Position numbers and translations under genes: made by a program | Shown here: positions 46,449 through 54,331 of the stretch, one piece after another | Position numbering within the stretch: position 1 is the first letter of the stretch | How the letters are laid out: each line of letters begins with the position of its first letter | Assembly: GCA_017475035.1 (NCBI GenBank) | Contig: JAFVGK010000156.1 | Coordinates: forward strand, 1 to 64,000 | DNA length: 64,000 nucleotides | From: Blautia sp. | GTDB lineage: Bacteria > Bacillota > Clostridia > Lachnospirales > Lachnospiraceae | Direction of reading: 5' to 3' | Notes under the pieces: generated by a model | Told to the model about the DNA's origin: nothing | Database searches by the model: none | Seen by the model: the letters and a program-made list of their open reading frames with translations, nothing else

Positions 46449-47156
46449 TCAGGAGTCTATGTAGAAAGGCTGCAGGTCATCCAGCCGCAAAAGCATAGGC
46501 GCGCCGCCTCCCGCCGCGCCTGTATCGATATCGATCCATGTCGGTGTCTGCAGCATCCTGTTCGGCATGTTGTAATATTTTGTAGGCGTATGCCCCAGAA
46601 TCGTGATGACATCATCATAAAAACGTTCTTCCGGTTTCGGGCGGTACCAGAGAAGGTCATCGGGATCATAGGAGGAGAGAGGTTTATCCTTATCAAATCC
46701 GCCCAGCCCCGCATGAACAAGGAGGAAATCCTTATCTCCGGCGGAAACCGTATCATACAGAGGAGCCTCCTGCAGATATTCTATCAGGGAGTTCAATGCT
46801 TCCGGATCCTTTTTTCTGAGCGCCTGCATGTTCAGAATCGTAGGCTTCGCCCCATTGTAGAGCCAATTCTCCAAAGAACCGATTTTGTCAATGCTCAGAT
46901 GCCTTACGTATTCCTCTGTTACCTCTTCTAAGATAAAACGACAGGCCAGAAGCATAGCCTCATGGTTGCCTAAAATCAGCTCCACATTTGGCTGCATGGT
47001 CATCCACTGCAGCATCTCGATGCCCCCGTCCCCGTTACGGTCGATCACGTCTCCGAGCACAAAAAGAAAATCATCATCGCAAAAATGTGCACGGTTCAGT
47101 AATTGCTGAAAATCCTTCAGAGGATAACCATGCAAATCAGCTGTTACATAAACCAT
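46449..47156 (-). CDS. PPP-family metallophosphatase (protein or nucleotide phosphatase)
   Basis: This 235-residue cytoplasmic phosphoesterase has the full metal-site set: YVTADLHG, LGDVIDRNGDG, LGNHEAML, LVHAGLGG and ILGHTPTKY, and ends with DIDTGAA. This is the lambda-phosphatase/ApaH branch of the PPP family. The ATG at 47156 is chosen because AAGGAG lies 9 nt upstream, while the GTG at 47165 overlaps that site. It could reverse the action of the kinase at 44078, its neighbour in the opposite orientation, but no experiment supports it. Confidence 0.85.
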   Translation of the reverse strand: MVYVTADLHGYPLKDFQQLLNRAHFCDDDFLFVLGDVIDRNGDGGIEMLQWMTMQPNVELILGNHEAMLLACRFILEEVTEEYVRHLSIDKIGSLENWLYNGAKPTILNMQALRKKDPEALNSLIEYLQEAPLYDTVSAGDKDFLLVHAGLGGFDKDKPLSSYDPDDLLWYRPKPEERFYDDVITILGHTPTKYYNMPNRMLQTPTWIDIDTGAAGGGAPMLLRLDDLQPFYIDS

Positions 47157-47231
47157 AGAAATCACTCCTTCTCAACTACTTTATGTATTTGCCTTTGGTA
47201 CAGGCGGAGAGTAAGCTGCGGGTTGGCCTTC

Positions 47232-47840
47232 TTACAGAATCGTGCACAAAAGAATTGCGATTCCTATGATCACAAACCACATGGCAATGGACCGAAACGG
47301 TGAAGTGTCAGTCTGGTAAGAAACTGTAAGCTGTGATTTCCGGGGATCACGGGTATTCACAAAGACCGGAATCTGTTTGCCAACGTCATAATCGGGGGAA
47401 TCCGGAAGAAAAGACCCCAGGGTATAATTAAAACCATTGTAGTAAAATTCTATCAGGCCATAGCGTTTCCGCTGCCTGCCCTGGGACCGATACATGATAT
47501 TGGTGATGGTTCCTGTTTCAGGTGTTGACGCAAGAGAAAGATGATCGTCCGGTTTATCTGTCTTTCTCTGCAATTTTGCAATCAGCAGCAGGATGATTCC
47601 GAAGACGATGAGAAGAATAGCTGAGAAAAAGAAAATCCGGGCAACCCGGGGATCCTGAAAAAAGTGAGCAATTCTCTCCCCAAAGGAACGCGAGGATTCT
47701 GAATGGGAAGCCTGGTTGCGCTGCTGCCACAGATTAAAAAGCTCGGATTCTTTCATCCTTCCTATTTCGCTTTCAAATTCAGCGAAAGGAGAATCAGCGT
47801 AGATACGATCATATATTTCATTTAATTTATCAGTTGCCAT
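47232..47840 (-). CDS. DUF3592-like membrane protein
   Basis: This 202-residue protein has an N-terminal cytoplasmic part of about 70 residues and one TM segment (IFFFSAILLIVFGIILLLIA). A soluble domain with GTITNIMYRSQGRQRKRYG and YDVGKQIPVFVNTRDPRKS is the DUF3592 pattern, and a second TM sits at the C-terminus. The function is unknown. It lies upstream of the phosphatase with a 75-bp gap, and a strong AAGGAAGGTGATG-type site precedes its start, so co-transcription is plausible. Confidence 0.7.
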   Translation of the reverse strand: MATDKLNEIYDRIYADSPFAEFESEIGRMKESELFNLWQQRNQASHSESSRSFGERIAHFFQDPRVARIFFFSAILLIVFGIILLLIAKLQRKTDKPDDHLSLASTPETGTITNIMYRSQGRQRKRYGLIEFYYNGFNYTLGSFLPDSPDYDVGKQIPVFVNTRDPRKSQLTVSYQTDTSPFRSIAMWFVIIGIAILLCTIL

Positions 47841-48015
47841 GTTTCATCACCTTCCTTTATTGATCACAGGGTGATTACGAAGCAGTAACTGATCGCAGAG
47901 CCGTCGAAGGGAAGCTGTCGTCTGCCGGTGAGGGGCAGCAGGCCTAACGGGAAGGGAACAGGAAAAAACTGCCTTTAATATATGCGCCATGTCAGTTTCA
48001 GAAGCCGCGTTGAAG

Positions 48016-48675
48016 TCAGTCACCAAAGACAGTCAGAAACTGTGTCAGTTCCTCAACTGTCTCTGCGATCTTCAACGGAGCTGCCGCTTCGATTTCTTCA
48101 CGGGTTCCGTATCCGTACAGAACCGCAATGCAGTCCAGTCCGGAAGTTCTGGCTCCGAAGACATCATGTTCTTTATCCCCTACCATCAGAACCTGTGATC
48201 TCATCTCCTTCATTCCAAGCCTGTCGAGGGTTTCTTCGATCACCTCATGTTTGTCGGTGCGCTTCTCATCCAGGGTGCTGCCGGTAATTACGTCAAAAAA
48301 GTCAGCGATCTCGAAATAATCCATGATCCGGCACACATAAGGCTCCGGCTTCGAGGAAGCTACGGCAAGCAGGTATCCCGAATGCTTCAGCTCTTCCAGC
48401 ATTTCTCTCACGCCCGGATACAATTCATTCTCGAAAATTCCTTTCGGGACGAAATATTCCCTGTAATATTCCACTGCTTTTTTAGCGCTTCCCTCATCCA
48501 ACCCGTAAAATCTTTGAAAAGAATCGATCAGCGGCGGCCCTACAAAAGCTCTGAGTTTTGTGAAATCATTTTCCCGGATTCCGAATTTCTCCAGTGCATA
48601 CTTCACGGAATTCATGATCCCCGGGCCGGATTCCGTCAATGTCCCGTCCAGATCAAACAAGATTGCTTTGTACAT
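48016..48675 (-). CDS. HAD-superfamily hydrolase, phosphoglycolate phosphatase-like
   Basis: This 219-residue phosphatase has motif I LFDLDGTLTESG, motif II VASSKPE, motif III Lys near HEVIEETLDRLGM and motif IV MVGDKEHDVFGA, with a small helical cap (GPPLIDSFQRFYGLD) typical of the Gph/PGMB group. The substrate is unknown: phosphoglycolate, sugar phosphate or pyrophosphate are possible. Translation probably starts at MYKAILFD (48675), with GAGG upstream; an earlier in-frame ATG nine codons upstream is unlikely. Upstream of it on this strand are copies of repeat B. Confidence 0.85.
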   Translation of the reverse strand: MYKAILFDLDGTLTESGPGIMNSVKYALEKFGIRENDFTKLRAFVGPPLIDSFQRFYGLDEGSAKKAVEYYREYFVPKGIFENELYPGVREMLEELKHSGYLLAVASSKPEPYVCRIMDYFEIADFFDVITGSTLDEKRTDKHEVIEETLDRLGMKEMRSQVLMVGDKEHDVFGARTSGLDCIAVLYGYGTREEIEAAAPLKIAETVEELTQFLTVFGD

Positions 48676-48700
48676 TCCTTTTCTTCCTCTTCTTCCTCCC

Positions 48701-48760
48701 AAAACGCAGTTTTGTACGTTGACTCAAAGATCACGGATAACTATTTTGCAGCCACGCTGG
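48701..48760 (-). repeat. dispersed repeat family B, copy 3 (partial)
   Basis: Read on the minus strand, it ends AGTCAACGTACAAAACTGCG and TTTT and carries the GCAAAATAGTTATCCGTGAT part. The hairpin half is degraded. It sits in the leader of the HAD phosphatase gene. Confidence 0.7.
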
Positions 48761-48795
48761 CAAAAAAGCATCTGCAGGCAAAAAAGTCTTCTCCC

Positions 48796-48879
48796 AGAAC
48801 GCAGTTTTGTATGTTGACTCACTGTCTTCAGATAACGGTTTTGTTGCTGCGGCATTTGGACTGCCGAAGCAGCAAAATT
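48796..48879 (-). repeat. dispersed repeat family B, copy 4
   Basis: On the minus strand it reads TTTTGCTGCTTCGGCAGTCC, an inverted repeat, then the AGTCAACATACAAAACTGCG tail. A more degraded copy is at 48967-49020. The 48676-49052 stretch therefore consists of three family B copies in a row and no gene. Confidence 0.8.
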
Positions 48880-48966
48880 ATTCTTCCCTGGAGAGCGAGG
48901 ATGCATCCTGAGATGAATCAGCTGATTATCCATGGAGCGGATCTGCTCTGCGCCTGGACATCCCTT

Positions 48967-49020
48967 CCCGTAACGAAGTTTCACGTTGATTCATTGCTTT
49001 CGCAGGACGATATGCAGTTT
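48967..49020 (-). repeat. degenerate copy of repeat family B
   Basis: Minus-strand GTCCTGCGAAAGCAATGAAT and CAACGTGAAACTTCGTTA align with the tail of family B with about a quarter of positions changed. This is a weak call. Confidence 0.4.
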
Positions 49021-49052
49021 CTGCACCATCGACGCAAAGAACGAAATCAATT

Positions 49053-49931
49053 TCAGTTCAGGCCGATATTGATATCCTGAATCTCCAGAATGGAGGCATT
49101 TCCGGACAGATCGACATAAAGATATACATTTACATAAGCAGGCTTTGCATCCGGAAGCACAGGTACCATCTTACAGAGCACACAGTAGTTTGTTCCGGAA
49201 ACGATCTGCGTGGCCAGCAATGCGACAGGTTCAAAAACAGCATCTGTCTGATACCTGGTCGCTTCGGACAGGATCATTTTCAGGTCATCTGACACTGTCG
49301 GATCCGCCGCCGCTTCCCAGCCGCCTAAAAGCGGCATGGGGTTCTTGTCGGGAACCATGTCATTGCCGCTGTCCTGAAGGGTATTCTCGCCGGGAACCAT
49401 GTCATTGCCGCTGTCCGCAAGAGTATTGCCGCCGGAAACACTATCGTTTTTAGTATCCGATAGTATTTCAATCCCTGCGATCACATCCCTTACCGTCGCC
49501 CATAAAGCATCATATTCCGCCTTAACGGCCGGATCTTTGGGATACGCCTGGTAATCTGTCGGAAGCTCGGCATAATAATTCATGGCTGTCTCTTCATCAA
49601 AACCGATATACACAAAGCTCGGAAGCTGCTCAAAGCTGGTATTAACAGATGCTCCGATGGTAAAAAGCCTGCCTGCTTTAAAACCTTCCTCTGCATATCT
49701 GTCGTAGCTGTCTTTATGATAAAAAACCGCTCCATAATCCTCAGCGCTGACAAAAGTATTCTGATACCATTCTTCATTCAGAGTGACTTTAAGTCCCTGG
49801 GTAAAATAATAACTGTAGGTTCCGTCATCATTCATGTAATCATAGTAGTCGGAAAAAGCCCCTGCAAAAACATTCACAGAAGCAGCAAATGCCAGTAAAA
49901 CAACGAATAACAAAGCTCTCACCTTATTCAT
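49053..49931 (-). CDS. secreted protein of unknown function
   Basis: This 292-residue protein has a signal peptide (LLFVVLLAFAASVNVFAGA). The N-terminal half has alternating aromatic and acidic residues (YYDYMNDDGTYSYYFTQG), and a central segment carries a duplicated 13-residue unit (NTLADSGNDMVPG, NTLQDSGNDMVPD). The C-terminal half has a conserved-looking CVLCKMVPVLP and LYVDLSGNASILEIQD. I recognise no domain. The second half has the look of the small secreted DUF proteins found in Lachnospiraceae. It is monocistronic with GGAGGAG upstream. Confidence 0.75.
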   Translation of the reverse strand: MNKVRALLFVVLLAFAASVNVFAGAFSDYYDYMNDDGTYSYYFTQGLKVTLNEEWYQNTFVSAEDYGAVFYHKDSYDRYAEEGFKAGRLFTIGASVNTSFEQLPSFVYIGFDEETAMNYYAELPTDYQAYPKDPAVKAEYDALWATVRDVIAGIEILSDTKNDSVSGGNTLADSGNDMVPGENTLQDSGNDMVPDKNPMPLLGGWEAAADPTVSDDLKMILSEATRYQTDAVFEPVALLATQIVSGTNYCVLCKMVPVLPDAKPAYVNVYLYVDLSGNASILEIQDINIGLN

Positions 49932-50081
49932 TTTATTCTCCTCCTTTTTTCATTCATGACAACTTTTGTTTTGATTACAACTGTAATTGCTCTCATACAG
50001 CAGGCGGCATGATTGACCTCTGCCTGTTTAAGATATTTTACATGTTGCCGGAAAATGAGTCAAGAGTCTGTAGGTAATCCT

Positions 50082-50190
50082 CCTGTGAACCTTTATACTC
50101 CCACGGGAGATGGCTCGGCTGTTATTATTCTGCAGAGCGAATGTGACATCGATCCGGGAGCCTTTGTAAGCCTGGAAGCCGAGCGTCAAG
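50082..50190 (+). repeat. palindromic repeat family A, right half only (copy A3)
   Basis: ACTCCCACGGGAGATGGCTC through GAAGCCGAGCGTCAAG is present, but the left arm is missing. The flank after it (ATTCTTACTTGCG and CTTACGGATTC) is also found after copy A4 at 50557-50610, so element plus flank were duplicated together. The rest of 49932-50313 holds no gene. Confidence 0.75.
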
Positions 50191-50313
50191 ATATCACTAA
50201 GATAAGGAATTCTTACTTGCGCATTTTACTACTTACGGATTCTCTGATGAGCCGAAATCAGTCTTTCTAAAAAGATGAATAAAAACCAGGAAAATCAGAT
50301 CAGATATTACTGC

Positions 50314-50556
50314 ACAGCTCGGCTCATAACTTTGAAGAAAGGCTCCCGGGTCGATGTCACAATGAGCGACGCATTAGAAAAATAATAGACGAGACTGAAA
50401 CCGATGGGAGACTTGAGGTGTGAGGTGGCTCCGGCTCTTCCGGAGACACCTCAGACCTTTAGTCTCCCACGGGAGATGGCTCGGCTGTTATTTTTCTGCA
50501 GAGCGAATGTGACATTGATCCGGGAGCCTTTGTAAGCCTCGAAGCCGAGCGTCAAG
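50314..50556 (+). repeat. palindromic repeat family A, long form (copy A4)
   Basis: This copy has the same start, inner hairpin (AGGTGTGAGGTGG / CACCTCAGACCT) and end as A1, and is nearly identical along the about 240 bp. One mismatch each in the left arm (GTGTGAGG) and right arm (ATTGATCC) weakens pairing slightly. Confidence 0.85.
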
Positions 50557-50655
50557 ATATCGCAAAGAGATTCTTACTTGCGTATTTTTACCACTTGCGG
50601 GATTCCCTGTCCCGTTTTATAATATAAATTAGGAGATTTTTACGCATATCAGCCC

Positions 50656-50683
50656 TTGACATTGTGCATAAATTGTCTAAATA
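50656..50683 (+). promoter_or_regulatory. sigma-A-type promoter for the DUF1349/cytidylate-kinase-like/MATE genes
   Basis: TTGACA (50656-50661) and TAAATA (50678-50683), with a 16-bp spacer, lie 123 bp before the ATG at 50807. Confidence 0.5.
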
Positions 50684-50806
50684 CTCTCGGATTGTATCAA
50701 CTTTAAAAACAATTTGTGCACTGTGCCCTACAACAAGAAAATACAGACAAAAAAGTATATAACGAATGAATCCCCACAGCTAAAAAAAAGGAAAGAGGCA
50801 AATAAA

Positions 50807-51409
50807 ATGACAGATCAATTCAAATGGATCAGGGAACCTGAAAAATACTCCATTCAATCAGACAGGATAGAAATCACGACGATGCCCCACACAGATCTGT
50901 GGCAGCGGACCTATTATCATTTCCGCAATGACAACGCTCCTGTACTCCAGATGGAAACAGAGGAAAAGTTTTTTTCATTTATCGTAAAAACGGATTTCAC
51001 CCAAAGCCATCATCGCTTTGACCAATGTGGAATCGTAATGTACCTTGACAGCGAAAACTGGCTGAAAGGATCCGTGGAATACGAAAATGAAACCTTCCAG
51101 CACCTTGGCTCCGTGGTGACAAACCATGGTTATTCCGATTGGGCCACAACGGCAATTCCCGCTGATGTCAAGGTGATGTGGTACCGGTTCAGCCGCAGAG
51201 AAGACGACTATTGCATCGAATGCTCTGCCGACGGTGAGAGCTTTTCCCAGATGAGAGTCTGCCATATGTGGGAAGGGGCAGGAAAAATCAGCTTTGGAAT
51301 TTATGCCTGCAGCCCGGAGGAGTCCAGCTTTACGGCAGTGTTTACTGATATGAAGCTTACCGAATGCGCATGGAAAGCTCATGACGGACAGAAGCCGGAT
51401 GAGGATTGA
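50807..51409 (+). CDS. DUF1349 domain protein (concanavalin-like fold)
   Basis: This 200-residue cytoplasmic protein is of the DUF1349 family, a beta-sandwich also seen in regulators such as yeast YbeU/Ree1. It has DLWQRTYYHFRNDNAPVLQM, QCGIVMYLDSENWLKGSVEY and YCIECSADGESFSQMRVCHM. The exact role is unknown, but sugar-related binding is often inferred. The start at 50807 follows GAAAGAGG; the upstream frame has no site. It is the first gene of a cluster with a 20-bp gap to the next. Confidence 0.8.
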   Translation: MTDQFKWIREPEKYSIQSDRIEITTMPHTDLWQRTYYHFRNDNAPVLQMETEEKFFSFIVKTDFTQSHHRFDQCGIVMYLDSENWLKGSVEYENETFQHLGSVVTNHGYSDWATTAIPADVKVMWYRFSRREDDYCIECSADGESFSQMRVCHMWEGAGKISFGIYACSPEESSFTAVFTDMKLTECAWKAHDGQKPDED

Positions 51410-51429
51410 GCACAGGGAAAGGAGACTCT

Positions 51430-52086
51430 ATGCGGATTATAACCATCAGCAGGCAATTCGGAAGCGGAGGCCGTGAGCTTGGCAAAAGGCTTTCCGATCA
51501 ATTGGGCTGGGATTACTATGATAAGGAAATCATCGAGACGTTGGCAGCCGAACAGGGGATGGATCCGGAGCATGTCCTGTACACGCTGTCTCATCATGGC
51601 TGGCACAATGTTCAGCTGACCTACCGGAACAGCTTTTCGCATCTGGGCTTTGACCACAGTGCCCGTATCCGGCTGATGATGCGCCAGAAAGATCTGATCC
51701 TCAAAATAGCCGAAGCGGGCAATGACTGCGTGATTGTCGGCAGAGACGCGGATGTTATTCTGCATGAAGAAAACCCGTTCCGTATCTATGTGTGCGCGGA
51801 TCTGTCTTCCAGACTGGAACGCTGCCTTGCATATGAAAAAAAGAAACCGGAGGAATCCCGCCTTTCGGAAAAAGAGATCCTGAAGAACATCAAAAGAATT
51901 GATAAAAACCGGATCCATATCAGAGAAATTCTGACCGGAAAATCACGGGGAGACAGCAGTATGTTTGACCTTACCATCAATGCGGGCAGCTGGGACATCA
52001 AGGAGCTTGCAGAAGCGACGGCGGATTTCGCGATGCGGTGGTTTGGAGAGCAAAAAACAGAAGAAACACAGAAGGTGAGGCAATAG
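51430..52086 (+). CDS. cytidylate kinase-like family protein
   Basis: This 218-residue P-loop protein begins MRIITISRQFGSGGRELGKR, the variant P-loop of the cytidylate kinase-like family (Cytidylate_kin2), followed by WDYYDKEIIETLA and VGRDADVILHE. It is not the usual CMP kinase; members are often fused to or near transporters, and their substrate is unclear. The start at 51430 follows AAAGGAGA. The MATE transporter gene starts 4 bp after its stop, so they are tightly linked. Confidence 0.82.
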   Translation: MRIITISRQFGSGGRELGKRLSDQLGWDYYDKEIIETLAAEQGMDPEHVLYTLSHHGWHNVQLTYRNSFSHLGFDHSARIRLMMRQKDLILKIAEAGNDCVIVGRDADVILHEENPFRIYVCADLSSRLERCLAYEKKKPEESRLSEKEILKNIKRIDKNRIHIREILTGKSRGDSSMFDLTINAGSWDIKELAEATADFAMRWFGEQKTEETQKVRQ

Positions 52087-52089
52087 CAG

Positions 52090-53454
52090 ATGGAACGAAA
52101 AACAGCCAATAAGGATCTGACTACAGGTATCGTATGGAAGAGGCTGATTCTGTTTTTTCTGCCGATTGCTGCCGGAACCTGTATCCAACAGCTTTACAAT
52201 GCCGTGGACGGGCTGATTGTCGGCCGTTTTGTCGGGACCGCTGCGCTGGCAAGCGTGGGCGGAAGCTCCGCCCAGATCATTAATCTTCTGATCGGCTTTT
52301 TTGTAGCCACCACAGCCGGGGCGTCGGTTGTCATCGCCCAGATATACGGAGCCGGACGTGCCGAAGACGTGAGAAACGCAGCGGGAAACGCGCTGGCGGT
52401 TTTTGCCGTTCTTGGGTTTATCCTGATGGGGATCGGTCTGATCGCGTCGCCGGCGATGCTTCATCTGTTAAAAACGCCGGAAGACACCATTGCGGGTTCC
52501 ACGCTGTATCTGCGGATTTATTTCCTTGGGGTTCCCGCTATCCTGCTTTTAAATATGGAATCGAATATGCTCCGTTCCGTAGGGGATTCCTTCAGTCCCT
52601 TCCTGTATATGATTATAGGGTGCGGAGTGAACATTCTGCTGGATGTGGTTTTTGTAGTTGTTTTCCACTGGGGAATAGCCGGAGTGGCGGCGGCGACGGT
52701 GGCAGCCCAGCTGATCAACATGGGACTGTTGACCTATAAGCTGACTCACACAAAAGAAGCCTATCAGCTGAGCTTTAGGGAACTAAAGCTGCGGGGCGTT
52801 TATCTTTCCAACATGTTCCGCTTAGGATTCCCGGCAGGATTGCAGAACTCCATGTATGCGGTTTCCAATCTGATCATCCAGGTCGGCGTCAATTCCCTGG
52901 GTACGGTGGTGGTCGCTTCCTGGGCAATGACATCTAAAACAGACGGTATCTTCTGGGCCGTAAGCAATGCTCTGGGGACCGCGATCACCAGCTTTGTAGG
53001 CCAGAATCTGGGAGCAGGAAAACAGGACCGCATGAAAGACTGCGTAAAACAGGGAATGATCCTGGCATTGAGTATTACGATAGGAATCAGCATCCTGATT
53101 ATGCTTGCCGCAAAAACACTGCTGTCTGTTCTGACCAGGGATCCCGACGTCATCCGCACCACCTACGAGATGATGACGTATTTTGTGCCGTTTTATTTTA
53201 CCTGGGCCGTGATCGAGGTTCTTTCTGCCGTCCTGCGCGGGGCTGGGGACGCCGTTCGTCCGGTCGTGATTATCGGCTTCGGTATCTGTCTGCTTCGTAT
53301 TGTCTGGATCTTTACGGTCTTCGCAAGATTCCATACGCTTCCTGTCCTGTGTTACAGCTATGCTGTTTCGTGGTTTACTACGGCAGTGGCGATGGCAGTA
53401 TACTTCCGGAAAGGAACATGGCTGGATCATGGACGGAGGATTCTTGATAAGTAG
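52090..53454 (+). CDS. MATE-family multidrug/metabolite exporter
   Basis: This 454-residue protein has about 12 hydrophobic segments and no signal peptide, matching the MATE fold: LILFFLPIAAGTCIQQLYNA, then VDGLIVGRFVGTAALASVGG at the N-terminus, and GLQNSMYAVSNLIIQVGVN and FVGQNLGAGKQDRMK in the second half. It exports cationic drugs or metabolites with Na+ or H+. It is translated just after the cytidylate-kinase-like gene (AGGTGAGG upstream). A degenerate repeat B lies after its end. Confidence 0.9.
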   Translation: MERKTANKDLTTGIVWKRLILFFLPIAAGTCIQQLYNAVDGLIVGRFVGTAALASVGGSSAQIINLLIGFFVATTAGASVVIAQIYGAGRAEDVRNAAGNALAVFAVLGFILMGIGLIASPAMLHLLKTPEDTIAGSTLYLRIYFLGVPAILLLNMESNMLRSVGDSFSPFLYMIIGCGVNILLDVVFVVVFHWGIAGVAAATVAAQLINMGLLTYKLTHTKEAYQLSFRELKLRGVYLSNMFRLGFPAGLQNSMYAVSNLIIQVGVNSLGTVVVASWAMTSKTDGIFWAVSNALGTAITSFVGQNLGAGKQDRMKDCVKQGMILALSITIGISILIMLAAKTLLSVLTRDPDVIRTTYEMMTYFVPFYFTWAVIEVLSAVLRGAGDAVRPVVIIGFGICLLRIVWIFTVFARFHTLPVLCYSYAVSWFTTAVAMAVYFRKGTWLDHGRRILDK

Positions 53455-53488
53455 GGCAGAAGAAAAGCGTGAAGAAGTATTGTTATAA

Positions 53489-53535
53489 ACAAAATTGTCA
53501 ACATAAGACATTGCGTAAACGAACAAAATTGCTTT
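53489..53535 (+). repeat. dispersed repeat family B, copy 7 (degenerate)
   Basis: The sequence CAAAATTGTCAACATAAGAC and the following GTAAACGAACAAAATTGC align with the tail of family B. The hairpin half is lost. It lies just before the ribosome binding site of the YgjV-like gene. Confidence 0.5.
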
Positions 53536-53559
53536 ATGGGAGGAGGCTGAAGCGGCTGT

Positions 53560-54174
53560 ATGAACACACAATTTTTCGTAGAAGCTTTTGGTTATCTTGG
53601 ATCGCTCCTGGTGGTTGTTTCCATGTTGATGAGCTCGGTGATCCGGCTGAGGATCATCAACATGATTGGAAGCGTGATTTTCGCAATCTATGCGCTGATC
53701 ATCAAATCGTACCCGACAGCTTTGATGAATTTCTTTCTGGTAGGAATCAATATTTATCATCTGATGCGTCTGAGAAACACGGAAAAACATTATGATCTGA
53801 TTGAAGACTCCGCTGACGGAGGATATTTCAATTACCTGCTGCGGTTTTACAGGGAAGACATCGCGAACTTTTTCCCTGATTTTTCCGCAAAGAATTTAAA
53901 CGCCGGAAACAATCGTGTCTTTGTGGTTTGCTGTGACCAGGAGGCAGCCGGCGTTCTGGCTGGTACGCAGGACAAAGAGAAGCTGGAAGTCCTGCTGGAT
54001 TATTCCACCCCTGTGTACCGGGACTGCTCCGTAGGCGCTTATCTGTATGGAAGACTGCCTGAATATGGAATCAGAGACCTCACGTACAGGGGGAATAATG
54101 CTGAACATATGGCATATCTTACGAAGATGGGGTTCGAAAAAACGGAGGATGGTACTTTCCATAAAGCATTGTGA
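53560..54174 (+). CDS. YgjV-family inner membrane protein
   Basis: This 204-residue protein has three hydrophobic segments in its first 75 residues (FVEAFGYLGSLLVVVSMLM, IRLRIINMIGSVIFAIYALI, FFLVGINIYHLMRL), then a soluble C-terminal domain of about 130 residues. The N-terminal part matches the YgjV family; the C-terminal part (VFVVCCDQEAAGVLAG, VYRDCSVGAYLYG) resembles an acyltransferase-like fold, but I cannot confirm it. GGGAGGAGG lies 13 bp before the ATG. Confidence 0.75.
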   Translation: MNTQFFVEAFGYLGSLLVVVSMLMSSVIRLRIINMIGSVIFAIYALIIKSYPTALMNFFLVGINIYHLMRLRNTEKHYDLIEDSADGGYFNYLLRFYREDIANFFPDFSAKNLNAGNNRVFVVCCDQEAAGVLAGTQDKEKLEVLLDYSTPVYRDCSVGAYLYGRLPEYGIRDLTYRGNNAEHMAYLTKMGFEKTEDGTFHKAL

Positions 54175-54331
54175 TGATTCACAATGGAGCCCACGTGTTT
54201 TTCCCTTCATGAGCTGTAAACAGAATCATGTCTGGCGGATCAGCTTATGGTTGAAGGTAAAATGGGGTTCAGGAGTATCGGGTAAAGGATCAGTGGGATA
54301 ATAGGAAACGGATTTTCATTTGGAGTTTTCT

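Noticed and set aside
46425-46931. 168-codon plus-strand frame at the phosphatase locus
   Set aside because: It is antisense to the PPP phosphatase, whose catalytic motifs are all present on the minus strand.
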